Shown here: positions 23,667-35,130 of the stretch, in pieces
Numbering within the stretch: position 1 is the stretch's first letter
Layout of the letters: every line of letters starts with the position of its first letter
Program-made: the position numbers and the translations under genes
The notes under the pieces: model-generated
Database searches by the model: none
Told to the model about the DNA's origin: nothing
Seen by the model: only the letters and a program-made list of their open reading frames with translations
From: Euryodendron excelsum
Lineage: Eukaryota; Streptophyta; Magnoliopsida; Ericales; Pentaphylacaceae
Assembly: GCA_033060915.1 (NCBI GenBank)
Contig: CM065387.1
Coordinates: 32,302,501-32,366,500, forward strand
Reading direction: 5' to 3'
DNA: 64,000 nucleotides

Positions 23667-26600
23667 TGTAGTGCCAAGATTTTTCGCACTCGAGAAATAC
23701 ACACACAACCAGGAAAATGCTGTACTCTCTTGTTAAAACTCATCCTCCTAGAAGAATGAGTGCGACTAGGTTTGCATAAAAAATTGATTTGAATAAAGGG
23801 CCTTTGGAAAACAATTCGGAGTCACAGCCTAAATTGATTAAGGTGAGTTAGGTTAGCTAAAAACTAAGCACAATCTGAATACTACACTTAGGGTTTTTTA
23901 GAAAAGGTTTTTGAAAATACTTCCTCAAGATAGGGTTTTTAAGAAAAGAGGTTGTTTGGTAACCTTTAGAAAATATTTAAGCCTTTTTAAAAAATAACTC
24001 TATTTGATCTTTCGAAAACAGTGATCTAAATTCGGAGGTTGGTTATGTGTAGGAAAAACGCACTAAGCCATCACCCTACCCTGCCCTTGGTTACCTACAT
24101 GTCTATTCATCCTAGATTCACCCATTAAAGTCTTCAATTAATACACATCCAAAACTATCCACTTTTGAAAAGAATTTTTTAAAAAAGGAATTGACTGATG
24201 CATGATATGCAAGTGCAAGAAAAAGATTTGATTTGGAAATAGATTTGAAAAGACTTTATTCGATTTTAGAAAGAGATTTGAAAAGATAGATTTAATTTTA
24301 AAAGAAAGTTTTAGAGATTAAAAATAGAGATTTGAAAATAGATTTTTGGAATTAAAAACTTGAAAGAGATTATGGAATTGAAAACTTAAGAAGAGTTATG
24401 AAATTGGAGATTTGAAAAAAGTCATGACCACACCTGTGAGGGTTGCTTATGTATCCCTTTTGAGAAATCAGGTCAGTCGTAGTTCAGACAAGAGTCCAAT
24501 ACAAAATAAAAGATTTGATTTGAAAAAGAGTTTGATTTGAACTTAGAATAGAAGATTGGAAATTGGAATTTGGAATTGAAAAGATTGGATTTTGATTTGG
24601 AAAGATACAACTTGGAAAAAAGACTGGGACTTGTTTTGAAAAGATTGAGATTTAAGAAACCTAAACTTAGGAAAGATAGGATTTAGGAGGGACTTGAGAT
24701 TTAAGAAAGATTTGACTCGAATGTTGAACTTAGAAGATTAGGAAAGACTGGATTTAGAAAGGTTCAAATTAAAAAAATTCTATTTTAGAAAAGTTTCATT
24801 TTAGGAAAGTGTCATTTTAGGAAAGATTTCGAATTAGGAAAGTTTCGATTTAGGAAAGTATTGAAATAGGAAAGTTTAAAATCTAGGAAAGGTTTGGAAT
24901 TTGGAAAGTTTAGAATTTAGAAAGTTTTGACTTAAGAAAGTTTTGAATTTAGAATGTTTTAACTTAAGAAAATTTTGGATTTAGAAATATTTAAAATTTA
25001 GAAAGATTCAAAGTTTGAGTTTTAGAAATACTTGAAATTAGGAAATGTTTGAGTTTAAGAAAGATTTAAAAATTTAGATTTGAAAAATTAAAATTTGGAA
25101 AGGTATGGAATTAAGAGAGGTTGGAATTTAGAAGCTTAAAGTTTAAGGAAAGATTTAAAAGTTTAAGTTTTGAAAACTTAAGGTTTAGGAAAGTATGAGA
25201 TTAGGAAGGATTTGATTGATTTAGATTATGAAGGATTGGGATTCCTATTTCCTAAAACAAAAGATTGGATTTTGTTTCTAAAAAAAGGTTTTTTTGATTT
25301 TGTTTAAAAAAACAGAAGATTGGATATAGTTTTCCAAATGGGGAGATTTGATTTGGTTTCTTAAAACGGAGGATTTGATTTAGCATGGAATTGGAAAAAT
25401 GAGGTTTTAAAAATCCTAGATTTGGAAGGCTATAGTTTGATGCAGAAAATAGGTTTTGGAAATATATGGTTTTGATGTAGAAAATAGGATTTGGAAACCT
25501 AAAGTTTGAGGCAAGATTGAAAATCATGTTTTAGGAAAGAAAATTAAGGTTTCCTAATCGTTGACTCTAGGGCTTAACTTGAACTCCAAGAAAAGAGATT
25601 TTGGAAAGTAGAATTTTTGGAAAGAAAAGGTTTATAGAAGGGGATCTTAAAAAGGAGTTTTTAGAAAGTACGCTTGAAGAGAGAATTTTTGGAAAGGATT
25701 TTTTGAAAAGAGTTTTAGGAAAGAGATTTTTGAAAAGAGTGGTTAGGAGGGAAACTTAGGGAGTGCTTTTAGAAAGTGAATTTTGAAGAGAGCTTTTTCG
25801 AAAAGAGTTTAAAAAGAAGTTTTGAAAAATAGATTTTTGAAGAGAGTTTTTAGAAAGTAATTTTGGAAAGGAGATTGGAGAGAGTTTTTAAAAAATATGT
25901 TGGAAAAGAGATTTTAGAAAGAGAGATTTGAAAAGAGGGTTTTTGGAAAGTCTCGAAAAATATCTCATTTTCCTAAAGCGATTCTAACTATAAGAAGATT
26001 AGAACCATTCTAAGATTGTGGTTTTGAAAACAACAAGGAAAATATGGACCATATTGGTCATATTAAATGTAACACTTTCCTAAAGCAACACTAACCATGG
26101 AAAGGCTAGAATCACCTTAAGACTATGATTTTGAAAATAAGTTTTGAAGAAGAAAATTTTAATGCAAGTTTTGAAAATGGTTTTGATGCACATTTTGAAA
26201 ACAAGTTTAAAAACGAATTTTAGAGAGATGCAAGATCATGATATGCGTAATGTAAGTTGAGATCATGAACATACAAGGTTAAAGGTTTCACCACATAACC
26301 AAGGGGGCCGAACTAACGTGGTTTCCGGTTAGACTAAGAGAAAACCCCCGACACGGTGACTTTCAATAGCCTAATTTTACACATGAATCGGGAAGTCTCT
26401 TGTTTCAAGCATGCAAAAAAAGGGGGGGGGGGGGGGGGAGGGGGGGAAGAAGATGGGGGATTAAAATAGAAGAAAATCTAAGTGGGTTAGGAGAGAGAAA
26501 AGAGAGAGGGGAGATGCATAAACTTAAATAGAGAGCCTACCTTGTGTCTTCTTTTGTTTGCTTTGTTTTGCTTACTTTCTTTACTTCGATCTTCTCCTTG

Positions 26601-28265
26601 CTTCGCATCGGTCTTCGAGAGCTTATTTTGATCTTCGGGAGCTTCGGAGTTACAGCGCTTCAAGTCGTCAATGGAGGCTTTGGAGGTTAGTATAGGAGTG
26701 TATACGAGTGTATGTGAGTATATGGGAGTGTAGGTATACTAGGGTTTAGTGTATGGGGGCTAGGGTTTTGAAAATCTAAAGAAGACTAGTGGCGCCAGCC
26801 ATTTAGGAAATGTTTAAGGTCGGCAAACAACGTCTCTTCAAAAGATTTGGGCGCCTATATTAGTGACTACCACGCATTTTTTAGCTTGATATCACTAGGA
26901 GTGACTCCGAAAGGTCCGGGAATGATTTAAAGGGTGGGGAATGGCTCGGAGGGCCGAAAAGGGACAGGAACCCCTAAAACAGTGTCTCGGGGGTAGTAGA
27001 CTTGAAAAATGATGACAAGATTTGTTGATGGAGTTGAACGGGCCATTACGGGCAAAATAGTATCGGGCCGGAAAGCTACTGGGATGGACTCGGAATATCT
27101 CAGAAGAAGATTGGAAGCTTGGAAACATTGACTAGAATGTTCCAAGAGGCTACCGGTTTGATACCTAGAGCCGGCATGGTTGAAAAAGGCGACCGGCCTA
27201 CTAGGGCAAAACAGTCATTTTGCACCAGGTTGGCTGGAACTAACTCGGAATCATTCAGAAAGATAATAAAAAGTCAGGAATACTATGAGGAGCATTCTCG
27301 GGAAGTTACCGATTTGATACCCGGAGTCGGTGTGGTTCTCGGGACCCTCGGATGCTTAGGGGCAAAATGATCATCTTGATTGGAATGTCTCGGAATTAGC
27401 CCAAAACTAATTGGAAGGCACCTAATCATGCTAGATTGTCTTTAAGACAATCTTGGAAAGGTGGACTTACCATTTTGAGAACTTAGGTACTTTCTCGAGA
27501 AACGTGCCGAAAATGGCCCTAGGGGCAGTTTGGTCATTTTTCACCGGAGTGGGCTAGCAGACACTGGTGTTGACCTGGGTTTTGAGCGTTTCCCTCACTC
27601 TGACGGTGCTCTTGTGACATAGGGTTTTGCTGGCAAGTCCTTATATCGACCTATTTGCGAGTGTTTTCGCCACTCTGACGGTTGCGATGTTTACGAGTAT
27701 TTCTGTTACTCTAACGGGTTGCGATCATTCCAGAGACTGCCTGATCTTGGGAAGCTGCTAGGTGGACTTAGCACCTAAGAAATTAACTTTCTCAGAAGGT
27801 ATGTCAAAATGGACATTTCTTCATTGGTGGGCTAGCAAGTGCCAAAGGTGGACCGTTCTACCATCTCGGGGACTTGGGGTCTCTGCCCAGTCGACGGGTT
27901 TAAAGGGACTTACCGTTCCGAAGAGTTCTCTTAAAAAACGTGCCAGATAAGAGGAATTTACCACCTCGGGGAATCAACTATCTCAAAAGGCGTGCCAAAG
28001 TGGATTTGGAATTAGAATTGGAATTAGACTGGAATCGGACTGGAAAAGGGGACTTACCATCTTCGAGAAGACGTGCCCACTGGAATTGGAGTGGATAATG
28101 CCCCGAGGGCATTTTGGTCATTTTGCCTCTACCTGGGCCCAGTGGGCCTATGAAGCAATGGATTGACTGGATTATGTTTGAAAAATTGAAATATGTCCAC
28201 ATTGACTTGAACTCAAATCTGGATAGATTAGAGACAGCCGAGCAGGCAAAAGTGGGGTGCTTACA
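23667..28265 (-). repeat. 3' LTR (4.6 kb) of the 17.3-kb element
   Basis: On the minus strand it begins TGTAAGCACCCCAC next to the polypurine tract and ends with the complement of TGTAGTGCC at 23,667. Compared with the 5' LTR it keeps a segment at about 26,110-26,430 that the other lacks. It is missing about 170 bp around 26,785, corresponding to 39,300-39,475, which includes the TATA box, so this LTR has no recognisable core promoter. The 2.6 kb at 23,700-26,300 is strongly C-poor on the plus strand. Confidence 0.88.
26422..26447. repeat. Poly-G/purine tract in 3' LTR
   Basis: A run of G broken by one A (A7, about 17 G, A, G7), followed by purine-rich sequence. The matching place in the other LTR (about 38,970-38,990) is also G-rich and borders a deletion of about 350 bp there. 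Confidence 0.85.
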
Positions 28266-28280
28266 GCTGCCCTTTTTTTC
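28266..28280 (-). other. Polypurine tract (PPT)
   Basis: The minus strand reads GAAAAAAAGGGCAGC and is followed at once by the LTR start TGTAAGCAC. A purine run directly before the 3' LTR is the plus-strand priming site for reverse transcription. It confirms the minus orientation of the element. Confidence 0.8.
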
Positions 28281-30099
28281 TATCTTTGCTTGACGAAGAC
28301 AAAAAATGATAGAGTAAGAGTCCGATGTTGACCGTGAGGTGGTCGGAGGGACGGACTTTGGAAATTTTTGAAAATTGGAGTGTGAAAATGAATATTGGGC
28401 CTAAAAGGCCTTTGAAATCGAGTTTTGGCCGGAAAAAGGGCAAAACTGCCTGGAATTAGATACTGGCGCCACTAGTAATAGCGCCTTTGGTAAATTGGCT
28501 TGGTGCCACTACTAGTGGCGCTAGGCTTGGGATCAAAACCAGAAACATTTTTGGTTCGAATACTTGCGGGATTTGAAGAGTTTCTAAGAGTATGGAAGCT
28601 TTTGCGAGGAGAACAACTTGGACGTTGAAGGGGCACTTCCTAAGGACCATGGGGGATTGCCGGAAGTAAACACCATCATCAGAAAAGTCGCAGGAAGGGA
28701 AGATTTCGCCGGAGAACTCAAATAGGTGAGTTTTTGATTTTATGTTGATTTTGATGTGTAAAATTCCGTTTGGATCATGTGAACAGTGAAAATTGATGTT
28801 TTGATATGTTTTGAACACTGTGGTGAAGTTGTTTTTGCATTTTAGTGCTTGTTTGATTGAATTTGAATGATTTTACGTGATTATGTGTAGAGGGTTTCTG
28901 CAGGAATTGGGTGTTTGTCCCTACAGCCTTGGGTGTTAAGTTTTTTGGCTAGATTTTTATACTGTGTGCCTTAGAAAAATGTGTTTAATAGCCGTGTGAA
29001 GTTTCGTAATTTTTTGAAAACTTTTTGAATTTTTGAATTTTTGAAAAATAGAAAAATACTTGAAAAAATAAGAAAAATAAAGAAAATTGAGAAATTATTA
29101 GTGTTTAGTATTTAGAAAAATGTAGGGATATTTCAGTAAACATTTGAAGTGATTGTGAGAAATTTTGGGATAACTTCAAAAACTATTGATTTGTTGAAAA
29201 ATAAAACAAGTCTTTCGAAAAGTTTGGAAATTTGAAAAATGTGTGCGAGTGTTGGTGTTATGTGATTGTGATGTGGTAGAGTGCATGGTTTGGGTTTTGT
29301 GTTGATGTCGTGAGCGTGGTAGGGACCGTTTTTAAGCGAAACTATGCTGAAATTTTTAGAAATTAAGAAAAAGGGTTGAAAAAATTTTGAAATAAAATCT
29401 TTTTGAAGGAAAAAGACAGAAAATCCTAAAGATTTGACTTGAAGTTGGAAAATCAAGATGTGTAGGAAATTCATTTTGACTTGAAAGCGGGATTTTAAAA
29501 TCAAAATATATAGGAAATTCGTTTTGACTTAGAAGATTGGATCTTTGAAGACAAACGAAAAGATTTGGAGTTTGACAGAAATTTTGGAAGAGAAAATTTT
29601 TTTTGAAATCTTGAAAACTTTTTAAGGAAGAATTTTTAAAAAACCTAGAATATTGATTGGAATTGTCACAAGATTAGAAAAGCTTTGAGATGGATTGAGG
29701 AACTCTAAGATTTGATTTTGAAAAATTTTAGATTATGACTCTTAGAATGGATTTTTGGGAAGAAAAACATTTTAGAAATTGACTTTCGAGAATTAATTTT
29801 GAACTGTGAGGGAATTAGAAAATCTTTTGAAAATGGATTTTGAAAAAGAATCTTTGGAGGAAAGAGTTTTTTTGAAAAATTTGGAGAAAAAGGTTAAGAA
29901 ACCCTTTGAGAAGCTGAATTTGGGAAACTTTTTTAGCGTTGAGTAAAAAACCTTTTGAATCAGCTAGAGCAAGATCTACTGACAGTTGTGTCATTTTTTT
30001 ATCTTGGGTTATCATTATTACTATTTTTTATTCCTGGTTTTATTTCTTATCTGCATATACCGTATATTAACACTTCTTATCTTGGCTTACCTTTTCAGG
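28281..30099. other. Spacer between antisense PMD gene and 3' LTR
   Basis: No coding signal in the first part. Around 28,465-28,530 lie GGCGCC/AGTGGCGC words arranged like those just upstream of the LTR TATA box at 9,712-9,780, which makes this a candidate promoter region for the antisense gene. From about 28,970 to 29,960 the sequence is A/G-rich with GAAAATTTT-like words. Just before the PMD start codon a pyrimidine tract ending TTTTCAG (30,098) looks like a 3' splice site, so a 5' leader intron is possible. Confidence 0.5.
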
Positions 30100-31924
30100 A
30101 TGGCAGATGCTGGCGATGACGGTTCTGAGAGGAGACGCCGCTCCGGGAAGGTGGCTCGTACGGATTCTGTTAGCAGTTCCAGCCGATCCAAGGATAGTCG
30201 GCGATCTACTGGACGTGCATCTTCTAGTCAGAGCGGACGGGAGAGTAGACCTCCAGTAAACCCATTCTCTCCAATTGAACGGGCCTTTGAGGAGAAGATT
30301 GGTGCAGAGGAGGAGGTACCTGGCCTGGGCGATCAAGTGATTGGTTATGGGAGAGCCTCCATTCGGTACAGACAGATAGACGCTAAGTTAGGCGATTTGG
30401 AGGTACCAGACATTCCACCGCTGAGGGATCTTGCTTATTATCCCAGTGTGTATTCTAGACAGCATTTGCCCCCTTTGAAAGTACACACAACTTTTAGAGG
30501 GGCTGTTCATCAGGTCTTTGTGACCATGCAGCAGGCAGTTCCATCTTACCGTGCTTTCTTGGCTGAGATTGGGTTTGGGGCCTTCATGGGATTACAGGCT
30601 AATTGCCTGAACCGACATCTAGTGCTGGCGCTTATTAAGAGGTGGTTTGAAGAGACCGAGACTTTTCATTTCTTTGGTTTTGAGCTAGGTTTCACCCCAA
30701 TGGACTGGGCTATCATCACGGGTTTTTCCTTAGTCAGTCGGCGGATCACCTTGCAGTCAGTCAATAGAGCTGGTGCGTGTATTCTGTTGGATTTGCCCCT
30801 CCTGAGTATTCTGCCTTCCCAGTCTCCTGGCTCAGTCGAGATGACAGTACTTTTGCTGTTGAGCCACCACCTGCCCGGCGAGACATCATGAGGCGGCGGC
30901 TTGTTTTGTATATCACATTTAGCTGCTTCTGTAATAACAATAAGTCACTTGTGCCTTTTTGGTTGGTGAGCATAGTGGCTGATCTTGGGGCTTTGTTTGA
31001 GCTGGATTGAGGGTCCTTCTCTTTTGGCTATTTCCTTTGATCAATGCAGGTCCGGAATTCCTCTTGTTGGGGCAGCATGACTGGTTTTTGGCCTTTTCTT
31101 ATTTGGTGGAGCTACGAATACCTGCCTGGTCATCGCCCTGCAATTGCCGAGGATAACCTTTACCCTTGCACTCTTAGGTGGGCTCATGACCGAGTAGCCC
31201 AGCAATCGAAGATCACTGACTTCGTGATGCTACGGGCGAACCTGGAGTTGATTGAGGTGAGGGGCGTGATTTAGCGACCTTTTATTGGGTCGGTTCACTA
31301 TGAGACGGTGCGATACTTAGTCCCATTGTCCTTATTGAGGGCTTCCTTTCTCAGTGATGATTCTTGGGAGTCCTACTTAGGGGACCAACATTGGCAGTAG
31401 TTTTATGAGGACTTCTGATCAGTAGGAGATCCACCGGAGTACATGTTTGGAGCCTTGGTGGAGGGAGTTCCTATTCCTTATTAAGAGCGCCAGCCGGGCG
31501 CTGGGTTCTTGCTTCCTCCATATACGGACTATGCTGCGCACTTTGGGGCTTATTCTATCGGTGCCTTCCTCAGTTTGAGGTAGTAGTTGGCGGACACGCT
31601 ATGGGCCAGGAGGTGGTTGACTTATGGCACCATGCTGAGGGATACATGCCCCAGGTTGAGTTTACTGCTATGAGAGATCAGAGGGATTGATACCAGACAG
31701 AGCGGGATTTGTACCAGGCAAAGGTGGCTTCCTTGATGGCCCAGTTAACCCAGATGGGAGGTGGCGGGGTATGTCGTCTTTTCTCTCCTTCTTTTTGCTC
31801 TGCTGTTGTTTGGTTATTCCTTCATATTGCTAATTTCGGTTATGTTTTCTTTGCAGGATGCTGACCTCCTTTGGAGCCAGGTTTCGTAGATTTCGATCCT
31901 GAGGATATTGACTTTGATCTTTGA
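30100..31924 (+). pseudogene. Antisense plant mobile domain (PMD) gene of the 17.3-kb element, decayed
   Basis: Start ATG at 30,100 follows a TTTTCAG acceptor. The N-terminus (MADAGDDGSERRRRSGK, then a Ser/Arg-rich stretch) looks like a nuclear-localisation region. The PMD core follows: 'FLAEIGFGAFMGLQ', 'LNRHLVLALIKRWFEETETF' (about 30,610-30,665), 'MDWAIITGFSL', then after frame changes 'CNNNKSLVPFWL' (about 30,935), 'WWSYEYLPGHRPAIAED' (about 31,105) and 'FIGSVHYETVRYLVPLSL'. A probable intron (GTATGT at 31,769 to TTTGCAG at 31,856) precedes a short acidic last exon ending FDPEDIDFDL and TGA (31,922-31,924). Several stops and at least two frame changes inactivate it. The gene runs opposite to gag. 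PMD function in transposons is not established; host PMD proteins act in the nucleus in gene expression and silencing. Confidence 0.75.
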
Positions 31925-33767
31925 CAGATGCCCCTTGTGGAGACCCTGATCTTCTTTTGCCCCTATCCTTGGACATGTATTTATGTTAGACATTTTTATT
32001 TTGTAAAATTTGTACGAAGATGGATGTTTATGATAGTTAGATGCATGTACAGGCAAAGATATTTATGATTTTTACAGCTAAGTATATGATCAGATGCATA
32101 TGCATGGATGATGATGTTGTATATTTATTACATGAGTTGATATTAAATTGTATTGGTGTCCTCTTTTTTTTCTACAAGGAATTATGTCCTATGTGTGGGA
32201 AACTCATGCCGATTTTTTTTAAACTTTTTTTTTATTTATGAAAATGTATGCATATATACTAGTTAACGGAATGACAAGGGATGCTGTCAAACTCAGTATT
32301 TTTGAAATGGTAACTCCTTCCTTTTCGGGGGCCTGGCCTCTCCTTTGGTTCAACCTTACCTTGTCTTTCAATCTGGGGAGACTTTGCTTTGGGACCGTAA
32401 TGTAGGCTTGGTTATGGGGTTTTTGAAACAACGGGATATGTAGGCTCAAATTCGACGTTACTTTCAGTAGAGTTTAGATTTATACCATCCTTGACTATTT
32501 TTCCTAGCAGGGTTAGCATCCTTCTTTAGCTTCGGTAATGTGTCTAGCTCAGTTAGATCAATCAATCTGTTTTCAATTGGAGTGGACTTCAGTAGGGCTG
32601 TAATGTAGGCCATGGTTTCAAGGTTTTGTAAGAAAGGGTAAATGCTCGAACCTATTGTTGCTACTGGGCTTCTTTGTAACCTAGGATCACCTTTAAGTTT
32701 CCTCCTTACTCTTACTATACACTTCTTAGGGTGAAAATGCCTCTTTTCTTTAAACCTTTCAGTATGCTTTTTGAGATAAACATAACTCTATTCTCTTTCG
32801 TCCTTTTTAATATACTTTTCAAGATGGCTAAATCATGGTTTTTTTTCAGGCCTTTCCTTAGATAAATTTTTTTTCTTTCTTTTTTTTTTTTTTTTTTTGG
32901 CCTCTTGTCCCTTGGCAACTCTTTTCCTTCGCTTTTTTCTTTTTATCTCTTTTCTTTCCTTTTATGAAACGAACAATTCTACAACCTTTTTTTTTTAGAC
33001 CTTTTCCTTAACACTTCAATCTAACCCAATATAGGCGGTGATCCCTAGGTTGGGGTTTTCTCAAAAAAGACAAATGGCTCAAGGGGTTTGATAAGGGGTT
33101 GCTTTTGACTGTGTGGGAAATGAAATGAGGACCTCTCTTCACTTTGAACTAGATTACTTGATCCATAGAGCCTTCAATGCTACCCTAGCATGATAGAGGA
33201 TGGATACTATTTCTAGAGTTCTCGATTATTGTCTCCCCTAGTGTGGGGACGATGGTCTTAGATCGGGGTTAACAAGGAACTTTTCGCTTGTTGCGAGGCA
33301 CAAGGGGTTAAGCAAAGGGAATATGAACACTTTTTCTTTTACGTGGGGGAAATGAAAGATGACTCCTCTTCATTTTGATAATCTGGCCACACGTCGCTTA
33401 GCTTTGGTGTGTTGCAAGTGTTGCCTTTGGGTAGTTTTCTCACACATCCCTATCCTCTCCCTTTTTGGAAAGTTGATCATTTGGCGAGTGGTTAACTCAT
33501 GCTATTATCCCTTCTAGTCAGATCGTTCCATAAGACAAACCATGCCCCTTATGTAGGAAAAATTCACCATTCACAAGAAACATTTAAGATGACAGTAATG
33601 TAAGGTAATAGCATGCACTGATATTTCACTACTTAATGAAAAACATAGAGGTCTTTTAAAATGAAAGTGTAAATATTTAATTTAAAGACAAAGAGTAAAT
33701 GAGATAGAAAGAAAGTGAGTGAGAACACCCCTCTCTTGTAAGTTTTTGATGGGAGGGTACTTCTTCT
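31925..33767. other. Non-coding interval between gag and antisense gene
   Basis: In a Tat element pol would be expected here, but no RT, RNase H or integrase words appear on either strand. T-rich tracts at 32,880-32,900 and near 32,990 would lie downstream of both convergent genes. Two diverged copies of a GTGGG(G)GAAATGAAA...CTCTTCA segment occur near 33,110 and 33,345, hinting at an old local duplication. Confidence 0.6.
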
Positions 33768-35130
33768 TTAGAATGGCTTTAGGACGATGCCCACATCTTT
33801 AAAGCTCTGCTTGCTACTTGTCTCCGGGTAGATGACTAGATTCCCACGAGAATAGTTGAGGTTGGTGCAATTGTCGATTTCTTCCTTCTTTATTGACACA
33901 GACACGATCATGCGTCCCCCAAGATCTGTAACAGCCTCATAGTATTTCCTCCCTTTCTTAGCTCCTCTTTCTTCGAGTCTAGCTTCCTCTTTTCCTTTAT
34001 TTTCCCCAAATGGATAGGTCTGTTTACTTTCTTCCAGCTAAACTGACTTAACTAGGGCCCTAGGTTTCTTGCTTTTGCATTTGGTCGTGCCCTGCTGCCC
34101 CACAGGTGTGCATAGCGGCGGATTCCTAGCACTGGGTTCGAATGGCTCCTGGTCAACCCTCTCGGTAGATTCATTCATGAGTCCATCTTCGGGGATTGGC
34201 ATCTTATCGGGGTCGCAGCATAATTGGGCATGACACCGTTCCTCATCTCCCCATTCTATTTTCTCCCCATCATTGTAATATATCTCTTGGCATGTGGCGA
34301 ACCAAACCTTGTCGTTACCAAACTCTGTAATGACGTTAATGGTGTGGTCTGGTAGAGGGTCCGCAGTGGCATTCAGAGGAGGGTTCACTAATCGTAAGCC
34401 GATGATCTTGTCATCTATCAAGTCTTGAATTTTACGCTTAAGGGTCCAATAGTCTTCAATATTGTGTCCTTGGCTACCCGAATGGTATTCACACTATGTT
34501 TTTGGGTTAGAATGAGTTGGCAGAGGATTAGGCCGAGGTCGAGGGGGTATAGGTTTCAAATATCTCGCGGCTAAGAGACTGAAGTAAGCTGTGGTTTGCG
34601 TGCAAGTGAGTTTAGTGAAAACTCGATCTCTTGGTCTTATTTGCCAAAGTGTCCTAGATGTCCTGGAAGGTCGGGGATCAAGTTTTGGTGTAATGACTAT
34701 TGGGTCGGTGGTTTGGGAATTGAAGGGACTTTGGGTTTTATGTTTCAAAGTGGGATGATTTTCAATGTCAGGGCCAAATGGGTTGGCCTGGTATCCATAG
34801 GAGAGATTATATAATCCAGGGATTTGGTTAAAGGTTGGTTTGAAAGGTGTCGGAGCAAGGTCCTTGGCCTGGGCAGGTTATTGGTAAGCAGTGGTCAGGG
34901 CATAATCTTGGTCTTCCTTCTTCATCCTTTTTCTTCTTTCATGGGTTTGGGCTTGTGAGGACTCTACCTACTCATGGGTTATGGTTCCTGCATGGGATAA
35001 GAGTGAAGAGAGCATGCGTTTAATTTTAGTCATCCTATGTCTAAGTCCTTTGGCATCCGCTAGTATTAGAGTTAAAGCATCAAGTGTGAGGGACTCTATG
35101 AGTGTTTCTTAGCTTTTGGCTTGTGATGGT
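33768..35130 (-). pseudogene. gag of the 17.3-kb element, several nonsense codons
   Basis: A single minus-strand frame runs from about 35,130 to a TAA at 33,768-33,770 (roughly 450 codons), broken by internal stops but, where checked, not by frameshifts. Recognisable parts: a leucine-rich N-terminal helix ('ESLTLDALTLILADAKGLRH', about 35,050-35,105), a proline-rich linker ('PIPPRPRPNPLPTH', about 34,510-34,550), and directly after a TAG the zinc-knuckle-like motif 'CEYHSGSQGHNIEDYWTLKR' with 'IQDLIDD' (about 34,405-34,495). That C/H block followed by LKxxIQDLID is typical of plant Tat/Ogre gag. The C-terminal portion ('KEEARLEERGAKKGRKYYEA') is charged. The frame is not followed by protease or RT. 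Confidence 0.8.

Noticed and set aside
25252..25527. 91-codon minus-strand open stretch rich in Phe, Asn and Ser
   Set aside because: Lies in the low-complexity part of the 3' LTR; the composition follows the TTTCAAA words.
31925..33767. Hidden pol on the minus strand of the 17.3-kb element
   Set aside because: Looked for RT (FLDxxxGYHQ, YxDD), RNase H (TDH) and integrase (KCEKCQ, VSDNG) words on both strands; none present.
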